Below are positions 44,852-58,904 of a stretch of 64,000 nt of DNA, piece after piece (within the stretch, counting starts at the first letter, position 1; every line of letters begins with the position of its first letter). The notes beneath the pieces are model-generated. The model did not search any database, was not told the DNA's origin, and saw nothing but the letters and a program-made list of their open reading frames with translations. Made by a program: the position numbers and the translations under genes. This DNA comes from Membranipora membranacea (taxonomy: Eukaryota > Bryozoa > Gymnolaemata > Cheilostomatida > Membraniporidae): assembly GCA_914767715.1 (NCBI GenBank), contig OU612066.1, positions 2,545,001-2,609,000 of the forward strand, written 5' to 3'.

Positions 44852-47800
44852 ATGAGTGACACTATATCAGAGTACAGACCGAACAATGTTGGGGACTTTT
44901 CTGTGACACAACAAGTTGTCGATGATTTCAAACATAACGGGTACATCATTGTGAGGTTGGTTCTCAGACAAATAATGCATATGCGCTCGTCTCTATATCA
45001 GACTTGCTCGATCACCATAATATGTTCCTTGTGTATAATGATGTTTTTGCCGAATCTCTACATGACAGTTATTCAACATTTGGTTTATATTACAACAAAA
45101 AAAATGTTGATCAATGTTTTGTGTAATTAGGTAGTTTTAGTGGTAAGCGGTTGTTTTTTTTTTGTTGGTTGATGTTGAGTTTTGTCAAGCTGTGGAGTGT
45201 TGTCGATATCAAACTTGAGATGTCTGATATCAAGGATAAGATATTTTGAAATGATGTGCAGAACAAATCGAATGCTTTTATGAAAAATTAGACAAATCAA
45301 GCTTGTGTATTTTGCGGTAAACGCTTGAATATTATGTGATGTACATTTTACAATAGGGAAATCTTCTTTGAAGAGTCTAATATATCATCTCTGAAATGCT
45401 CCTTATGATAACCTAACATTCAGTGGCCTACAGCACACTGGTCTCAATATGAGAAGATTTATTGCAGATCTTTATATTTTTGATATGAGGGTAACATAAC
45501 AAGATTGTTTAACTGTGTAATTGTAGAGGATTGTTAGACGATAAAGAGACATCAATGTTGAAGGCTGCAGTAGAATCTGACTCTGGATTACAATCGAGTA
45601 GCTATGGTAGAGACGATGGTATGTAGGTCTAGTGAGAAACTTGTTTATTTGTCAGGTTAATCAACTATACTACTTAACTACTCTCCACAAATCTGTGCTA
45701 CCCCTTGGGTTCCTCATTTTCTCATCATATACACATCAATCATCTGAAGATCAGCTGGTGTTACCCATGTAGTCATGCAAACCACTCTCCACTCTGAACT
45801 CTGAGGTAGTTAACATCGATAGAAATACTGAGGCTGCTGTAGGTATGAATATTCATGGTGATGACGCTGTGTTAACCTCTGAGTTTGCAGCAGCTCTGTA
45901 TAGAATCTGAGATTTTATTATAATGGCTTATTTGCCTGCTCATCACCATCACATGTATTGTGGCGGGTGGTTGTCAATATTCTAATTCTGAAGCACTTAA
46001 ATTAGAAATGGTCATGACAGCCATTTTTTATGTTTCAGGTGATGGCCGTAGAACCCGCCTAGCATTATGGGATGATCCGGCTGATGACATCACAGGAGTA
46101 ATAGCTAGAAGTGAGAAGATAGCCGGTACATTTGAGAAGGTGAGATCTGCCTGCTTTATCTGAGTGCTCTCGTATCATTACTGCATACTGATCTCCTGAT
46201 GGATGATTCAGTTAGAGAGTCTCATACTTGACTTCATCAAGACCATACAGAAACCTGTTATTCTAAACAATTCCTTGCTGAAAACTTACATCTACGAACC
46301 TTGCTTCTCATATTCTATGTCGGGAAGACAGCTTCAAACATAGTACTAATCCCCTCCCCCCAAACAAACTAGCTGAGTTATACCTGGTTATACATATGCA
46401 GCCAATTTGTATTTGTCGCCGTATATGATGTATATGTAGATACTTTACTACCTGTTTAGCTACTAGGAGATGAGGTTTATCACTACCACGCCAAACTCAT
46501 CATGAAGGATGCTAAAACAGGCGGAGCGCACATCTGGCATCAGGATTATGGGTCAGTTATTTTAATTATTTCTAATCGCATTAGTGCTTGTTTGGTTTAT
46601 TTCTATTCTCCCATTTTTGCAGATTTGATGTGTCCACAGATGGTAACTGACCTGCTGTGGAATTTCGCAAAATAAGAGATTTTAGATTTTTATTTTTACA
46701 ACAGAGCGCTCAACTAACAAATTATTTTATCACCAATGATACAATACAATATACATACATACATACAATATATTCTAATACAAGAGCAATAGAAGCTGTA
46801 TGCTGGTTTTATTGGTAATCTAACTTATATTGCTGTCCTATCATTCTCCTACATCCAGCGCCTGAAGTGCAATACGTGTACACATCACTGTGTACATCAC
46901 TGTGCACATCTTGGTGTACATCTTGGTGTGCTATAATATGTACAGATGCGCGATGAGGTGACACGCTTCATTCTCACTGTTTTGATGTTTACTTGTTGAT
47001 CTTAGTGACTGTTATTTACAGATATTGGTATAAGAATGGCTGCTTGTTTCCTGATATGGGTACAGTATTTATACCTATCGATGATACGGACAAGGAAAAT
47101 GGATGCCTGAAGGTTTGTTAATCAATCAGTGGCTGCTATCATCAGGGCCATAGCAGAAAACATGTTAAATATAAGGACTACAATTATTTGGTACATTGTA
47201 CCGAGGGTAGATAACCATTCATCATGAAAGCTATATACAAACGATATTGTAGAATGCTGCAGGCTTACTTTTGTAGCTACACCAGCTTGTCTATGATCTG
47301 GTTTACTTCTTACTGCTGTCAATCAAGCTCATCCTTTTAAATGCTGTTATTATGTAAAGGCATAAATATTTCCATTCTCTGGACACTGTTTAGATACATT
47401 GCACATTCCTAAACAGATATGTCATATCATAAGCTTGAACTACAGTCAAGTCCTCTTTGCTATTATGAGTGATGTACACTTTTAGCATCAATCAGCAGCT
47501 TATGATCATCTATCAGTTGACAACTCTCATCAGTTTTGTCACGTTGTCGAATCAGTAAATAAACATCAGCAAGCTTTTTTTTAATCCTGGTGTGTGAATT
47601 TTTATGGCTGTAACTTTGGCAAGATTTCCAACAAGTTAGTTTGATCCAATTTGCCTGCATTTGGAATTGTTCCCCCACTACTTATAATGCACAGGTAATA
47701 TTGATTGAGATGTATCAATGATTTGACTCTTTGTCATTGTCAGCTTTTAATGTTTGCAGATTATCCCACGATCACACCTGGCGGGGCGTATCGAGCATGT

Positions 47801-49633
47801 GAGAATAGGAGACCAGGCAGGGGCGGACATAGAGAGGGTGTCATACCTACAAGAAAATCTAGGTCTCCTTCATGTAGAGATGAAAGCTGGAGATGCGTTA
47901 TTCTTCCATTCCAACATGCTGCACAGGTGGGTTATAATTATAAATTATACTGATCAGGACCACTTAATAAATCAGTTCCTAAATAAATGCCCATCAGGAC
48001 GTTACCAGACCATGAAGTACAGAGGTGCTTGGGGCCGAGACTGCTTTTTACTACATCTGTTTCTCACACTAAACAATATACTTTTTTTAACTTTTACCAC
48101 AGAGAACTGATTTTTCTATTTTTTGTCTTTTACCAGTGCCAGTGTCCACACGGAATTTCACGGCTTGTTTGTCAGTGATGGCAATCCATCCATCCATACT
48201 GATTCAAAGATTCAATTTTTATGCGATTACTAACAACGCTTAATCACAACATCTACACAACCACTATCAATGAAGCTTTAAAGTCATTAGTCCACATGTT
48301 GTAAGATTGGCTCACCTCCATCAGCAGCATGGGAAGTGACAGGATTTTAATTTGCCTGTATTCATGTACAGTACACTATCCTTTGGTATATTACATATCT
48401 TATAATGAATTGAAGAATCAATGTTCTGCCAAGTTTTTACATTGATTGAAAAGAGTTGTCTTTCCACGAACAGACCTGACATGCGGCTGGCAGCTTGTCC
48501 TCTTTGTTCTAATATGGTGTCAGTCATGGATTCATGATGACCATATTTTTTATGAATCCTCAGTCACATGTATGCCTTTGTTCAACTGTATAATAATTTA
48601 ATGATGTAATGTGAACGTATTTATATAATAATTATTACAGAAGTGAACAGAACCACAGCGGTAGAAGAAGATGGGCTTATCTAATAGCCTATAATACTAA
48701 AGGTAATAATCCTGTGATAGAACACCATCATCCCAGATACACACCTCTCTATAAGGTAATACTATATTATATTATATTATTTTATATTATATTATATTAT
48801 AGTGCTTTATTTCGCATAAAAATATGGAGATGGCACTGGCTTAAGATCATTGAATACGTTTTGTATCATCAAAGAAGAGTGCAACTAACGGAATTTAATT
48901 CTTTTCACGATAATACCAGGGAGGGAGGGAGGGGGAGGGTATATTCCACCCTCCCTGATAATACAAAAAAAGCAGCTTCCCCACCAATGGAGTTATGATG
49001 CCCTGAATTCCCAAATGTAAATTCCATGTTATCTATCTGTCACTTCACATCTAAACTTTACCAGGGAGCCAGATCAACATCAACATCTCATAAAATCTTC
49101 CAATTTTTGACAGCACTGATAAAATTGAATTCCTATAGATGATATCTGTAAACAAAGCTGACAATGTCCCAACTTGTTATCTAAACGATGCTTCAGGTCA
49201 GCTGTCAATTATTCTGTAGGATTTCTGTGAGTTTTAGTCTCCAGTGTTTTATGTATGATCGATGTCTGGAAATCTATTAGTACAATCCGGGAGAGGTTTA
49301 GTCCTAATCTATCTCATAATCATGCCATAATCAACATTCATATTTCTGTAGTTACTCTGTAATGTTTAATCACTGAAGTACATTCATCAGTGGTTATATT
49401 ATATTATTCCGTTATATTAGCATTATGCTAAAATAATTGAATAATATAATATATGATATAACCACTCATGAGCGTTCCTGTTGATATTGTTATTGTTATT
49501 GTTGATATTGTAGGTTGAAAATTCAGCCATTAAAGAATGTGTCTCACCCATCGATGCAAAGGAGGTTCAGAGAAATAGAAACTTCTTTGCCGGTCCTCAG
49601 GTGGATGGCAGTCTACCGGAAGTCAGGGGTTAA
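44852..49633 (+). CDS. PhyH-family Fe(II)/2-oxoglutarate dioxygenase, 8 exons, intact
   Basis: Exons: 44852-44955, 45527-45618, 46039-46139, 46460-46551, 47022-47112, 47760-47926, 48641-48755, 49514-49633; 882 nt, 293 aa, all GT-AG and in frame. The first iron-binding pair is H126-x-D128 in [15 protein letters not shown]. The distal His is in HSNMLHRSEQN (H215), followed by the basic GRRRWAYL segment that would bind 2-oxoglutarate. Other family features: [34 protein letters not shown]. Length matches PHYHD1-like and bacterial ectoine or proline hydroxylase-like PhyH proteins. The family hydroxylates small molecules or acyl chains using Fe(II), O2 and 2-oxoglutarate; the substrate cannot be told. 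No targeting signal is evident, so probably cytosolic. Start chosen as the first ATG in frame, with [11 protein letters not shown] leading directly into the domain. Confidence 0.92.
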
Positions 49634-49892
49634 TCCGGCCGGGTCAGGTGCTTAAAACTGAGATTGCTATTCCTAAAATTATTTTTCATACTCATGGTTA
49701 TGGGTTTTATTGGTATTCTTTTAAAGGTTATCTAGTATTTTGATATTTTCCTTTTATCATGTGTATTTTATATGGTTGGCTTTGACTTATTCTCCTGAGA
49801 GAATGAGGAAACAACCAATCTACAAAACTTTATTATTTAGCTCTTCCTGTAGATTCAGTATATTCAACTGGCTAGACAGTGCTTTGAAGAGA

Positions 49893-49927
<35 letters not shown>

Positions 49928-50108
49928 GTACATACTACTCACTTTGTGAACAGTTGGGTAGCAGCTAACTTGGGCAGTTATCCCCCCTACTATGCTCCTG
50001 ACAGCCTGGTAGGCTAGGTAGAGGCAGTAATTGGATTATAGCACTGAATTAGATTCTTCTATGGAATTCAATGAATTATAGTGATTGCATCTGATAAGTA
50101 CTCAAACC

Positions 50109-50192
50109 TAGTCTAAGTGCTCAGACTCCAAGGCGCAGGGAGTTACTTGCGCAAGTAACTCCCTGCGCCTTGGAGTCTGAGCACTTAGACTA
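50109..50192. repeat. 84-bp perfect palindrome
   Basis: Arms of 42 bp with no loop and no mismatch, centred between 50150 and 50151 (central CTTGCGCAAG). Outer ends TAGTCTAAGTGC and GCACTTAGACTA. Not part of any transposon ends I can recognise. Confidence 0.97.
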
Positions 50193-51534
50193 ACTCAAAC
50201 CAACCAGTGGTGATTGCATCATTATACAATCTTGTCGTTTGCAATGAATCATCAGCTTTCCTCAGGATTAATGATAATAAAACGTGATGTGAAGTGAAGA
50301 AGTCATGTCACATGTACCCTCCGTGTCATTTCTTACAGCTGTGATCCTTATAAGGAAGTCGAAAGCTTGAAACATTAAAATGATGCAACATATTTTAATT
50401 TTGATAAACTACCTCATTGGTGATTGATATAAGAACACCTAGCAACTTCATAAGGCACCGTACATCCAGACAAAAATTTATCTGTGTCAAATAAAATTGT
50501 TATCCCTCTATAATAACACTGGACAATCCCTAAACACCCACCCCTGTCAACCAAATACATGAAATCGATCAGTAGATAGCTATATCACGATCGATCGGCA
50601 AGGCTACGAAATTTATTCTGTAAAAACCACGGTAGCCATGTAGATGATTGTTTATGTTTCCTGTATCATATCAATACAAAACTTGGGCAAATCTTTGGGG
50701 GCGTTGGCATGGGTGGAGGAAAAGTTGGGGGAGGGGGGGGGGGCTCAATTTATACCAACTCACGTATTAATCCAGCTTAGAAAATTAACGGGATAAAGTG
50801 ACCTTTCACTCTAGTGTCATTACAGAATAATGATGTTATTACAATCAGCCCTGGCAACATCTGCTAAAGACGAAGAGAAGCTAGAATGCTATTTTACTCT
50901 ACTTGTATGATTATGAACAGCCCTAAGTCTGCATGAACAATCTGTATGCTAAGTCTAAGATATGTCATCAAACTCTATGGAACTTGCGATCATAATGACT
51001 CTACACATCATGTCCCAGAAGCCAGGACCACCAACAAATCAATATGAACGGATGCCTAGCTCGCCCTGTTCGTAGAACCTCATCATGTCAGGTCAGGATA
51101 GCTTCTACTGATCAATACATTTCGTTGAAATTTCTTCTATCATTTTTCATGTGGTCTCCATTTGCATTGAAATGCAGTGTCTTCTTGATTTACTTTTGTA
51201 ATAGAATTAATAATAAATTAAATGAACAAAGAAAAGTAGTTCATGATCCCTCTCAAACAATTCAAAACAATAACCTAGAGCTGTGGTTTCCTCAATTATG
51301 GTCACTCCAATAACAGCATTAACCTTCCCCCCTCACCGTAGAAGTAATGGCTACTTTTATAAAACTACAACAGAACAGACAAAGGACAACAAGTAGGTCT
51401 AAGTAGCGTAATTCCTTAGCCCCGGGGCATAAAGGAATAATAACAGGTCCTTCATATCATGATGCAATATAAGCTTTTGTAAATATGCCAACGCACTGAG
51501 GTTATTCATATCAATGTGCCAACGTGATAAAGGG

Positions 51535-51542
51535 TATAAAAG
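51535..51542 (+). promoter_or_regulatory. TATA box of P450 gene 1
   Basis: TATAAAAG, 163 bases before the ATG at 51705. It lies in a block conserved upstream of both P450 paralogues (shared ATCATGATGCAATATAAGC at 51458 and 59386), which supports a real core promoter. Confidence 0.7.
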
Positions 51543-51704
51543 CGCAGCACTTTGCACAATATGTGCACATTAGCTGTGATCAGGGACCTGTGACTGGTGA
51601 TAAATCATCAATCATCTGATAAGTATAAGTTTGACAGTATAACCAGTACTCTTGCATCTTACTTTCTACTTTCTGTATATTGTTCGCAAGTACAGAGGTG
51701 TTTT

Positions 51705-54700
51705 ATGATGCTTCTCGGAGGGATTGAGGCGCCGACCTGGGTCATTCTAACTCTAGTCATTGCTGTTCTAACCTACTGGTAAGTTTGTGTACAAGGCAGT
51801 ATAACCAGCTTATCAGGTCAACTCATACCTGCAAGTTTTGCAGATCAAGTTGAGAATTTTCAGGCCAGATATTGTATCTTGCCGGGAAACTAGGATGTTG
51901 CACTTATGCATTCTTCCACCATGAGTGGTGTGCAGTAGATGGGTTCACAGCCAGAGAAAGGATGTTTCCTGATATAAAGCTTGGTGAGTTGGGCTAAGAG
52001 ATGGATTGGCAGACCTCAGAGAAATATTGCCAAAGACCGCAAAAAGCAAGCGTTTCAAAGCAATTTCTCTAAAATTAGGCTGCTCTGTCATGTTTATCTA
52101 TACGCAGGTGGTTTCATATTATCCGAGTGTCCTAATGTCGACCCGAACCATGAATGATATAGTGTGAGCAGTGTTTTATGGACCTTGATGATTTTGCCTC
52201 TCTGGGTATAATATACTGTACTATTCTATTCTCACAGGTATACGACAAAGAATCATGGTATCTTTAAGAATCAAGGGATACCAGGACCGAGAGCTTATCC
52301 TGTGATTGGTACACTGGCTGAACTCTACGGACAGGTAAGAGCTTCTCATCCACTCTGTACAAAGTTATATAGGAGATTTTTTCTGCTCTGGTTTACTCAA
52401 CAGAGTGATGCAACAAACTAACTAACTCCTTGAACAAACTAAGGGACGCTAAGGGTTACGGGATGCATTCACTGAATGCAAGTTTGTTGCTGGTCTGCTG
52501 TATCCAGTATAATGTTGTTAAATTTTACCTCTAACCACCTGCTGACACGTTACCCTATAGTGTGTGAGGTGTGGGTGAGGGCTATCAATGCAAGATAGGG
52601 AGGGCTCAAACAGCTGCAAGATTGTGTGGTATTCCATTATCCGCCTCAGAGTCTCAGGGAAGCGTGTTTGGTATTGGGTAGCTCCAACATCTCGCTAGCA
52701 GTGCGGGCGTTTGAGCCTTATTGATATGTTTATACCAAGAGCTGAATTTGTTATTTGATTTACGCTACTGTGACTGATAAGAATGGAACACACTTAACTT
52801 TAAATGATGGTCTTGCATAGCCTGTCTTGACAAAGCTTGTCAAGTCTAGACAGGCTAGGTCATGCAGTAAACAACACAAGCCTTGACCTAATGCAGGGAA
52901 CGCATCTATCTAACAGTTCAACATGATGAAATAAACAGATTGATTATACAGATTGATGAGAACCTGAATTTTAATGCCCACACTGATGAAATTATAAAAA
53001 AATGTAGATCTAGACTATTTTTGATGAAGAAACTCAATACAATAGGCCTTAATGTTGAGGGATTGAAAATTTTTTATACCAGTAATGTCAGATCTGTGAT
53101 TACCTATGGCGCTCCAGCTTGGTTCTGTTTTTTATCTGATACTAACAAACAGAGACTAGAGAATATGCAGAAATCATGCATCAATGTTATATTACCCGAG
53201 TTCAATTATGATGAGGCCCTAATAGCTCTCGATTTACCAAAGCTAAAAAAGTTTTTATTTGATATCTCTGAATGCCATTTTGGTAAGATTTTGAATAATG
53301 TACACCATCCTCTGTATGACCGAATAATTTTTAACCACGATAGATTGTCCTCTACTTTTTCAGACCTGCCAGATGCCGCACAGTGAAAAGGCAACATAGT
53401 TTTTTTCAATTTCTTTATGATGTTTAGGAAGAACAGTTTTATTTATTTACAATAATATTTAAATGCCAAACAGCTCTTGAAGCATCCAGTTTTGTCGCAT
53501 AATTGTGATAGAGGATGTAAAATAAACCTAATACCTAATATCTAACATGAGAGAATAAACCATCAATAATTCTACAGGTTATCTTCTTATGTAGGCCGTC
53601 ATGGAAACTGATCAGAGTTTTAAGGATAAATACGGGAAACTTGTTGGGTAAGCTATCATGTTAATTATAAAGCAGTAGGATCCCTGGTAAATTTTCAGAC
53701 CGATTACTCCTTTCCACAACTGCTACTGGATCATGTTTTTATTCTAATTGTCTGCGTTTGGGGTTGCTCCCCCAGACTGATGAGCTAGTATGCTCCCTGA
53801 TATTGTTGATCGTTTTTTATCAAGAGTGATGGAAGTTGTTAAGTATTTCATTTTAAAAAATCAGTAGAGAATGTGATATATCCAAAAGATATGGGTAAGA
53901 TATCGCTTTAGGTCATTAATCTCTAGAAACTTTTGTAATTTTCTGTAGCACGTTTGAGGGGACAGTTCCCACATTGTTGGTGTTCGATCCTGATTTTCTG
54001 AGGGAGGCGTATATTAAGAACTTTCAGAGTTTTACGAATCGTCGGATATTTGCTATGGGAGGACCTTCTGACTCTGGTATCCTCAATCTGAAAGGTGAAC
54101 ACTGGAAGTATGTAAGGAGTTCTTTAACCCCAACCTTCACACAGGGTAAACTTAAACAGGTGATACCTCCTACATAAAATCAACCATCGTATGTTGACAG
54201 CAGATCCTCAAAGTCTAGATTTTAACCTTCCTAAGACTTAAACAAGTTTAACACATAGTATGTGGACGGAGAAATAGTCAACAATTATCTTAGCGAATTA
54301 CCTATACATGTATATGCGAAGCAATAGGAATTGTCTCGACATTATTTATATTATCTCCTCCGATGAAATAACACTGAGATAGTCACATGCGATGGCCCTC
54401 GACCAGTGTCTAGTCTGAGTTTTCTCCCCTGCTAACTATCTTAAGTACCTTACATTTATACTAATGTTTTCCCCCATTTTTGTTTCTCCTAGCTATATTG
54501 GTGTATTTTAGATGCTGCCGCATGTACAGAAGTGTGCTGACATTTTTGTGAAGGTTCTGAGAGATGAGGGAGAGAAGCCGGTAGAAATAAGACCGTGAGT
54601 TAATATCCAGCAACAGTTACCATGACGGTGGGGGACATATAGGATTGCTGTTTGCTTGAAATTTAAAAGTTAGCAGTCAAAAATCTAATTAGGAAAAAAC

Positions 54701-57700
54701 CTAGTGAGAGTTCATTTTGCAACTTAGAGTCTTAGATATTTGTGAACGTTTCGCATCACTTACAGCCAACTCCTCTCATGGAATAATATATGCATGCGTA
54801 TAGCACCTAAATGATGTTTATATATTTCAGGAAGGTATACTGTTTAACTTCTGACGTGATCGCCACCACTGCATTCGGTATTGAGGCTGATGCTCAAACC
54901 AACCCTGACAATGACTTTAGGAAATATGGACACACTGCTGTCAATGTATTCGAGTCTGCAGACACTCTGATCGAGAAAATTGTGCTTGGTTCCAAGTTTG
55001 CTCTCTTTAGTAAGTATGTGGCGTTTTTATATCGCCATGAATGCTGCTAGAATTTTAATGTCATCATGATTTGGAGCCGAGCGGGTTTGGTATTTTATAT
55101 TCTCATATTCCCAGAATGCAACTTTGGCCTTTGACCCTTAGACCTTTCGCTATTGAGAAACTTATCAACATTACCATTATCATTACACGTACTTGTTGTC
55201 AGCTCCATATTGATCTGATACACCCTGCCACTGTGTGATAAAAATATCTGTAATTAAGTGTGTCAGCTTTTTTTTATCGATCGATCCAGTGTTCCATTCT
55301 TTTTCTCGGAAAACGGTAGAATATAATTAGAGATAAAACTTGTGGTATTGAGTTAGGCTGTTACCTTATGGGAAAGCTCTTCCAATATTATACCAGCCAA
55401 TCTAGTTTGATGTCATGTCTGTTGCTTTTATGTTGCAGTGTACTCCACTCCTTGGATAGCTAATATACTGTTTGAGTATTTTGGTATATCTGCATTCAAC
55501 TACGAGACCCAGAAGTACTTTGAGAGTATCACCAGACAGGCCATTAATTCTCGCCTGAGCGGCTCCGAGTCAGGACACGACTTTGTACAGACAATGGCTA
55601 ACTCACTGAGAGAGGCTCCTTCAGGAGATCCTGATACTCTCACTGATGACCACGGTCTCCGCTGGTCCAGAAAAGGTATGTATCTATCTATGTATGTATC
55701 TATCTACCCAGCTCAATTGTGCTAATTGTTTTCATTTCTGTTCTAATGCTGTCCTTGATATGGCCAAACTCATATCCCATTTTTAAATGGTGAGATGTAT
55801 GCATCCTTCCCTCTGATTTTGAAGATAGAATAAAACTTTTGAATTTAATTCATTGCACAAATTCCAGTTACACTCTCCTATGGAGCTTGTCAAAAAAATT
55901 ATCGGATATATAAATTTGTATTCTGCCAAAGCAACAAATAATCTATCAATATTCAGCTGAGAGGAAGGTTGAGCTCCACAGCTTACTGAGTTATATATAC
56001 TGTGAGAATGACATATTATTATGATTATTTCAAGAGAAAAAACTCAGCGTGTTCTGTTGCGCCTCACTCTTAACATGTAAAAACAGCACAACGCACTGAA
56101 CTTTCACTTTATTATGTCATGCAGGTCTGACGATGAATGAGATTATTGGTAATGCTTTCCTATTCTTACTGGCTGGATTTCAGACGACAGCAGACACAAT
56201 GCTATATATATTCTATGAGCTGGCCATGCACCCTGAGATTCAGCTACGGGTGAGATGAAGCAATAAAACAATTGTGCCAATTGAGCTCGGTATGATGTGT
56301 AATGAAACGCAACGATGTGTATTACTCAAGGTGTCCTCTATGACCTAGACCAAGTTTGGTCCATTTGCCTGCATTCCAGTCGCTCCCGATCCAGTGGAAG
56401 GGAGCAACAGGAATGCAGGCAATTGGATTAAACTTGTTCTATCTACGACCTGACAAAATTATGCTCCTATTCAAACCTCCATACTCAATCCTGTGATTAT
56501 TTTGTCGTGAATCCGACATGTTTGTGGTGGATTATTTTTCTTTTTTTCCTATGCCTTATCACTAAATTGGAATGCCCAGACTTATAGATGATGCTGGAAT
56601 CTTAGCAGTGATGTAAGCTGATGAAGTCTTCAATACACATGTATATGTACAAAACATACATATGATGAGTTTGTATGTGCAATATTATGTGTAATTTTTT
56701 TTCTCTGTGAAATATGTATTATGTAATTTTTTGTTGTTGTTAGCTTTATGAGGAGATAGAAAGTGTTGAACTTACAGAACAAGTCACTGTGGAGCAGATT
56801 AATAAACTGAAGTATCTGGAATGCTGCGTGAATGAGACTATGAGACTATATCCCCAGGCTATAAGGTTTGTATACTCAGACTAGGACTATCTGGTCCTCA
56901 TACACCATCTTTAAAAACCTCACACTTTAAGTATCAACTTCTCAAACTATAACTTCTAAAAACCAGAGAGTACACGGCGGGATAATGGTTGTGCAGAATA
57001 TTTTACCAAAATGTGTAACGGTTCTTTTGTATACAACAAGCATATACTAATTAAGACTATACTAACAAGGTTTACTAAAGGACACTGATTTTTACTCCTA
57101 TATGGAAGTCTAATGAGTCTATATAGTTTGCTTACAATCAGATGAGAAACGAAACAACATCTTATGGCACACTGAGGAACATAATATAAACCAAATATTT
57201 TTGATAGGCTATATTTATAGTACATTGAGTTAACCTTCCAATGATCCAATTTTTCAGAATTGACAGGCAGGCCACAGAAGATGTCGTAGTTAATGGGGTG
57301 ACAATACCTAAAGGTACATGTGTTACCACTGATGCCTGGGTCATTCAAAGAGATCCTGAATTATGGCAGGATCCTGAGACATTTAACCCTGAGAGGTATG
57401 TACTTTTGTTTACACTAGTTTTATCACAAGAAGGAAGAACACGTTTCACTCTGATTAGACATGTAAAATCTTATTTCAAGCTTTGTAAGCATAAAGTACT
57501 ATTTCCCACAGCTACCTAGCTGTCTTTATATCAGAAATAAAATACACCTTGTGTCCCCTGACTGTTGACTGGCCTGACCTGACCATCTGACTGGATACCT
57601 TATCAACCAGTCAGTCAGATAGTGTGCACAAGACACATTAATGATAGATATCTGCCGGAAAACATTTATTTTGTTGGTTAGGGAGCGGAGCTTCTTATTC

Positions 57701-58640
57701 TCCTGGCTGTGAATCGTTTACGTTATTGTTTTAGGTTTACGGTAAAATAACACGTGGAAAGTACGTTTCTTTTCTGGCTCCAAAACAATTAGTAAATTAG
57801 ACCACTTGGCTGCAGTAACTCTTTGATTGGACAAAGAAAATTTTTAATGTCAATCAACATGATGTATTAGACAATTGCAGATTTAATGCTCAGAAATCCT
57901 GGAGCTCGCTAGACACAATAACTGGTATACCATTATCTTATTTCAGATTTACCCCTGAGAACAGTGTTGGGAGACATCCTTGTTCGTTCTTCCCGTTTGG
58001 TATCGGTAACAGGTCATGTATTGGTAATCGTCTCGCCATGTTAGAAATGAAAGTCGCCGTAGTACAGTGTTTGAGAGCCTTTAAACTGGAGCCCAGCGCT
58101 GAAACACCGGTAGGTGTACACTTCCTGTTACTTTCAATAATTCTTCCGCTTTCTATATTTGAGTGATAGAGTCATGGGTAACTGGAATGAGTGGATGCAA
58201 AGCAGCGACGATGTAATGCGTGTAATATTAAAGTGACAGTCCTACCAGGCCATGTTTGGTACGGTTTGAGAGATCTCAGGCTGAAAAGTCATTAGGGCAT
58301 ATGAAATAAAACAGCCTGTGAACCATATTGCAGTAAGACTGCTACAAAGTCTGGAAATTGGGATCATAGTGGATCATAGTGATAAGTTGCCTCCCCCTGA
58401 CCACTATGATCCACTATGATCCTTGCTAACAAATTTCAACAAAAACTAAATTGCTTTTTTCCACATTTTTTTATTTTTTTATTTTTAATTGCCTTATTAA
58501 CTCACAATATTTGAATTTCTGGGGATATATCCATTTTTCTAATATTTTGCTTGCAGACAAGACCACTGAAGTTCCAGGCCTCGGCCACTATAGCACCAGA
58601 GAAACCGATCGTGCTGAAGTTTGTACCCAGGAGTGAATAG
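51705..58640 (+). CDS. Cytochrome P450, clan 3 (CYP3-like), 12 exons, intact
   Basis: Exons: 51705-51778, 52238-52334, 53595-53647, 53949-54159, 54512-54594, 54831-55009, 55439-55675, 56125-56249, 56744-56865, 57258-57395, 57947-58109, 58557-58640; 1,566 nt, 521 aa. It has an N-terminal membrane anchor (VILTLVIAVLTYW), the proline hinge GIPGPRAYPVIG, helix C WKYVRSSLTPTF, helix I AGFQTTA (328-334), the ExxR motif ETMR (384-387), FNPERF, and the heme loop FPFGIGNRSCIG with the thiolate Cys at 464. Sequence and hinge resemble CYP3-type drug and steroid oxidases. It would act at the ER membrane with NADPH-P450 reductase. Intron 2 carries a LINE fragment. Every key residue is present. AATAAA at 58899-58904. 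Confidence 0.95.
52930..53548 (+). mobile_element. 5'-truncated non-LTR retrotransposon (LINE) fragment
   Basis: An open frame at 52940-53386 matches the C-terminal end of LINE reverse transcriptases: LNFNAHTDEIIKKCRSRLF, then SNVRSVITYGAPAWF and ENMQKSCINVILP. The catalytic palm and endonuclease are missing. It ends near TAATACCTAATATCTAA (53530-53548), resembling short 3' tail repeats of CR1/Jockey-type elements. In P450 gene 1 intron 2; absent from the paralogue, so inserted after the duplication or lost there. Confidence 0.82.
56346..56441. mobile_element. Short hAT-like palindromic MITE, copy A
   Basis: Inverted arms TAGACCAAGTTTGGTCCATT and TTGCCTGCATTCC on the left, complementary sequence on the right (GGAATGCAGGCAATTGGATT, AAACTTGTTCTA). 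Possible 8-bp duplication CTATGACC/CTACGACC. In P450 gene 1 intron 8. Confidence 0.7.
58361..58422. repeat. Inverted repeat, 21-bp arms, 20-bp loop
   Basis: GGATCATAGTGGATCATAGT plus G, and its exact complement at 58402-58422; the arm is itself an 11-bp tandem repeat. In P450 gene 1 intron 11, about 130 bases before exon 12. Confidence 0.9.
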
Positions 58641-58898
58641 ATGGGAATCTACAACAGAACTATCCCATCCTAATCCTAACCATAAACCAACCCGACTCGT
58701 AGATGAATTCTTTCCTAATATTTCATTTTATACTGTCTATCATATGATCTGCACAGTGACCTGTATGGCATGTAGATGAGTGTTTTCAAATGATTTTTAT
58801 CTTCTTTCTATAATCACCGGTGTTTTCAATATATTTTTGTCGCTCAGACTCTTTTCATATGTTATTTGCCTTGCTTGTCCACACTGGAACTTCATGAG

Positions 58899-58904
58899 AA
58901 TAAA
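58899..58904 (+). promoter_or_regulatory. Polyadenylation signal of P450 gene 1
   Basis: AATAAA 259 bases after the stop codon, the first canonical hexamer seen downstream of the gene. Confidence 0.55.

Larger units (their letters stand above)
49634..51704. other. Intergenic region with palindrome and P450 promoter
   Basis: No exon recognised. Holds a (TA)n tract (49897-49924), an 84-bp perfect palindrome (50109-50192), an AATAAA at 50276-50281 that could serve the dioxygenase mRNA, a poly-G run near 50730, and the P450 upstream region with a TATA box. Confidence 0.6.
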
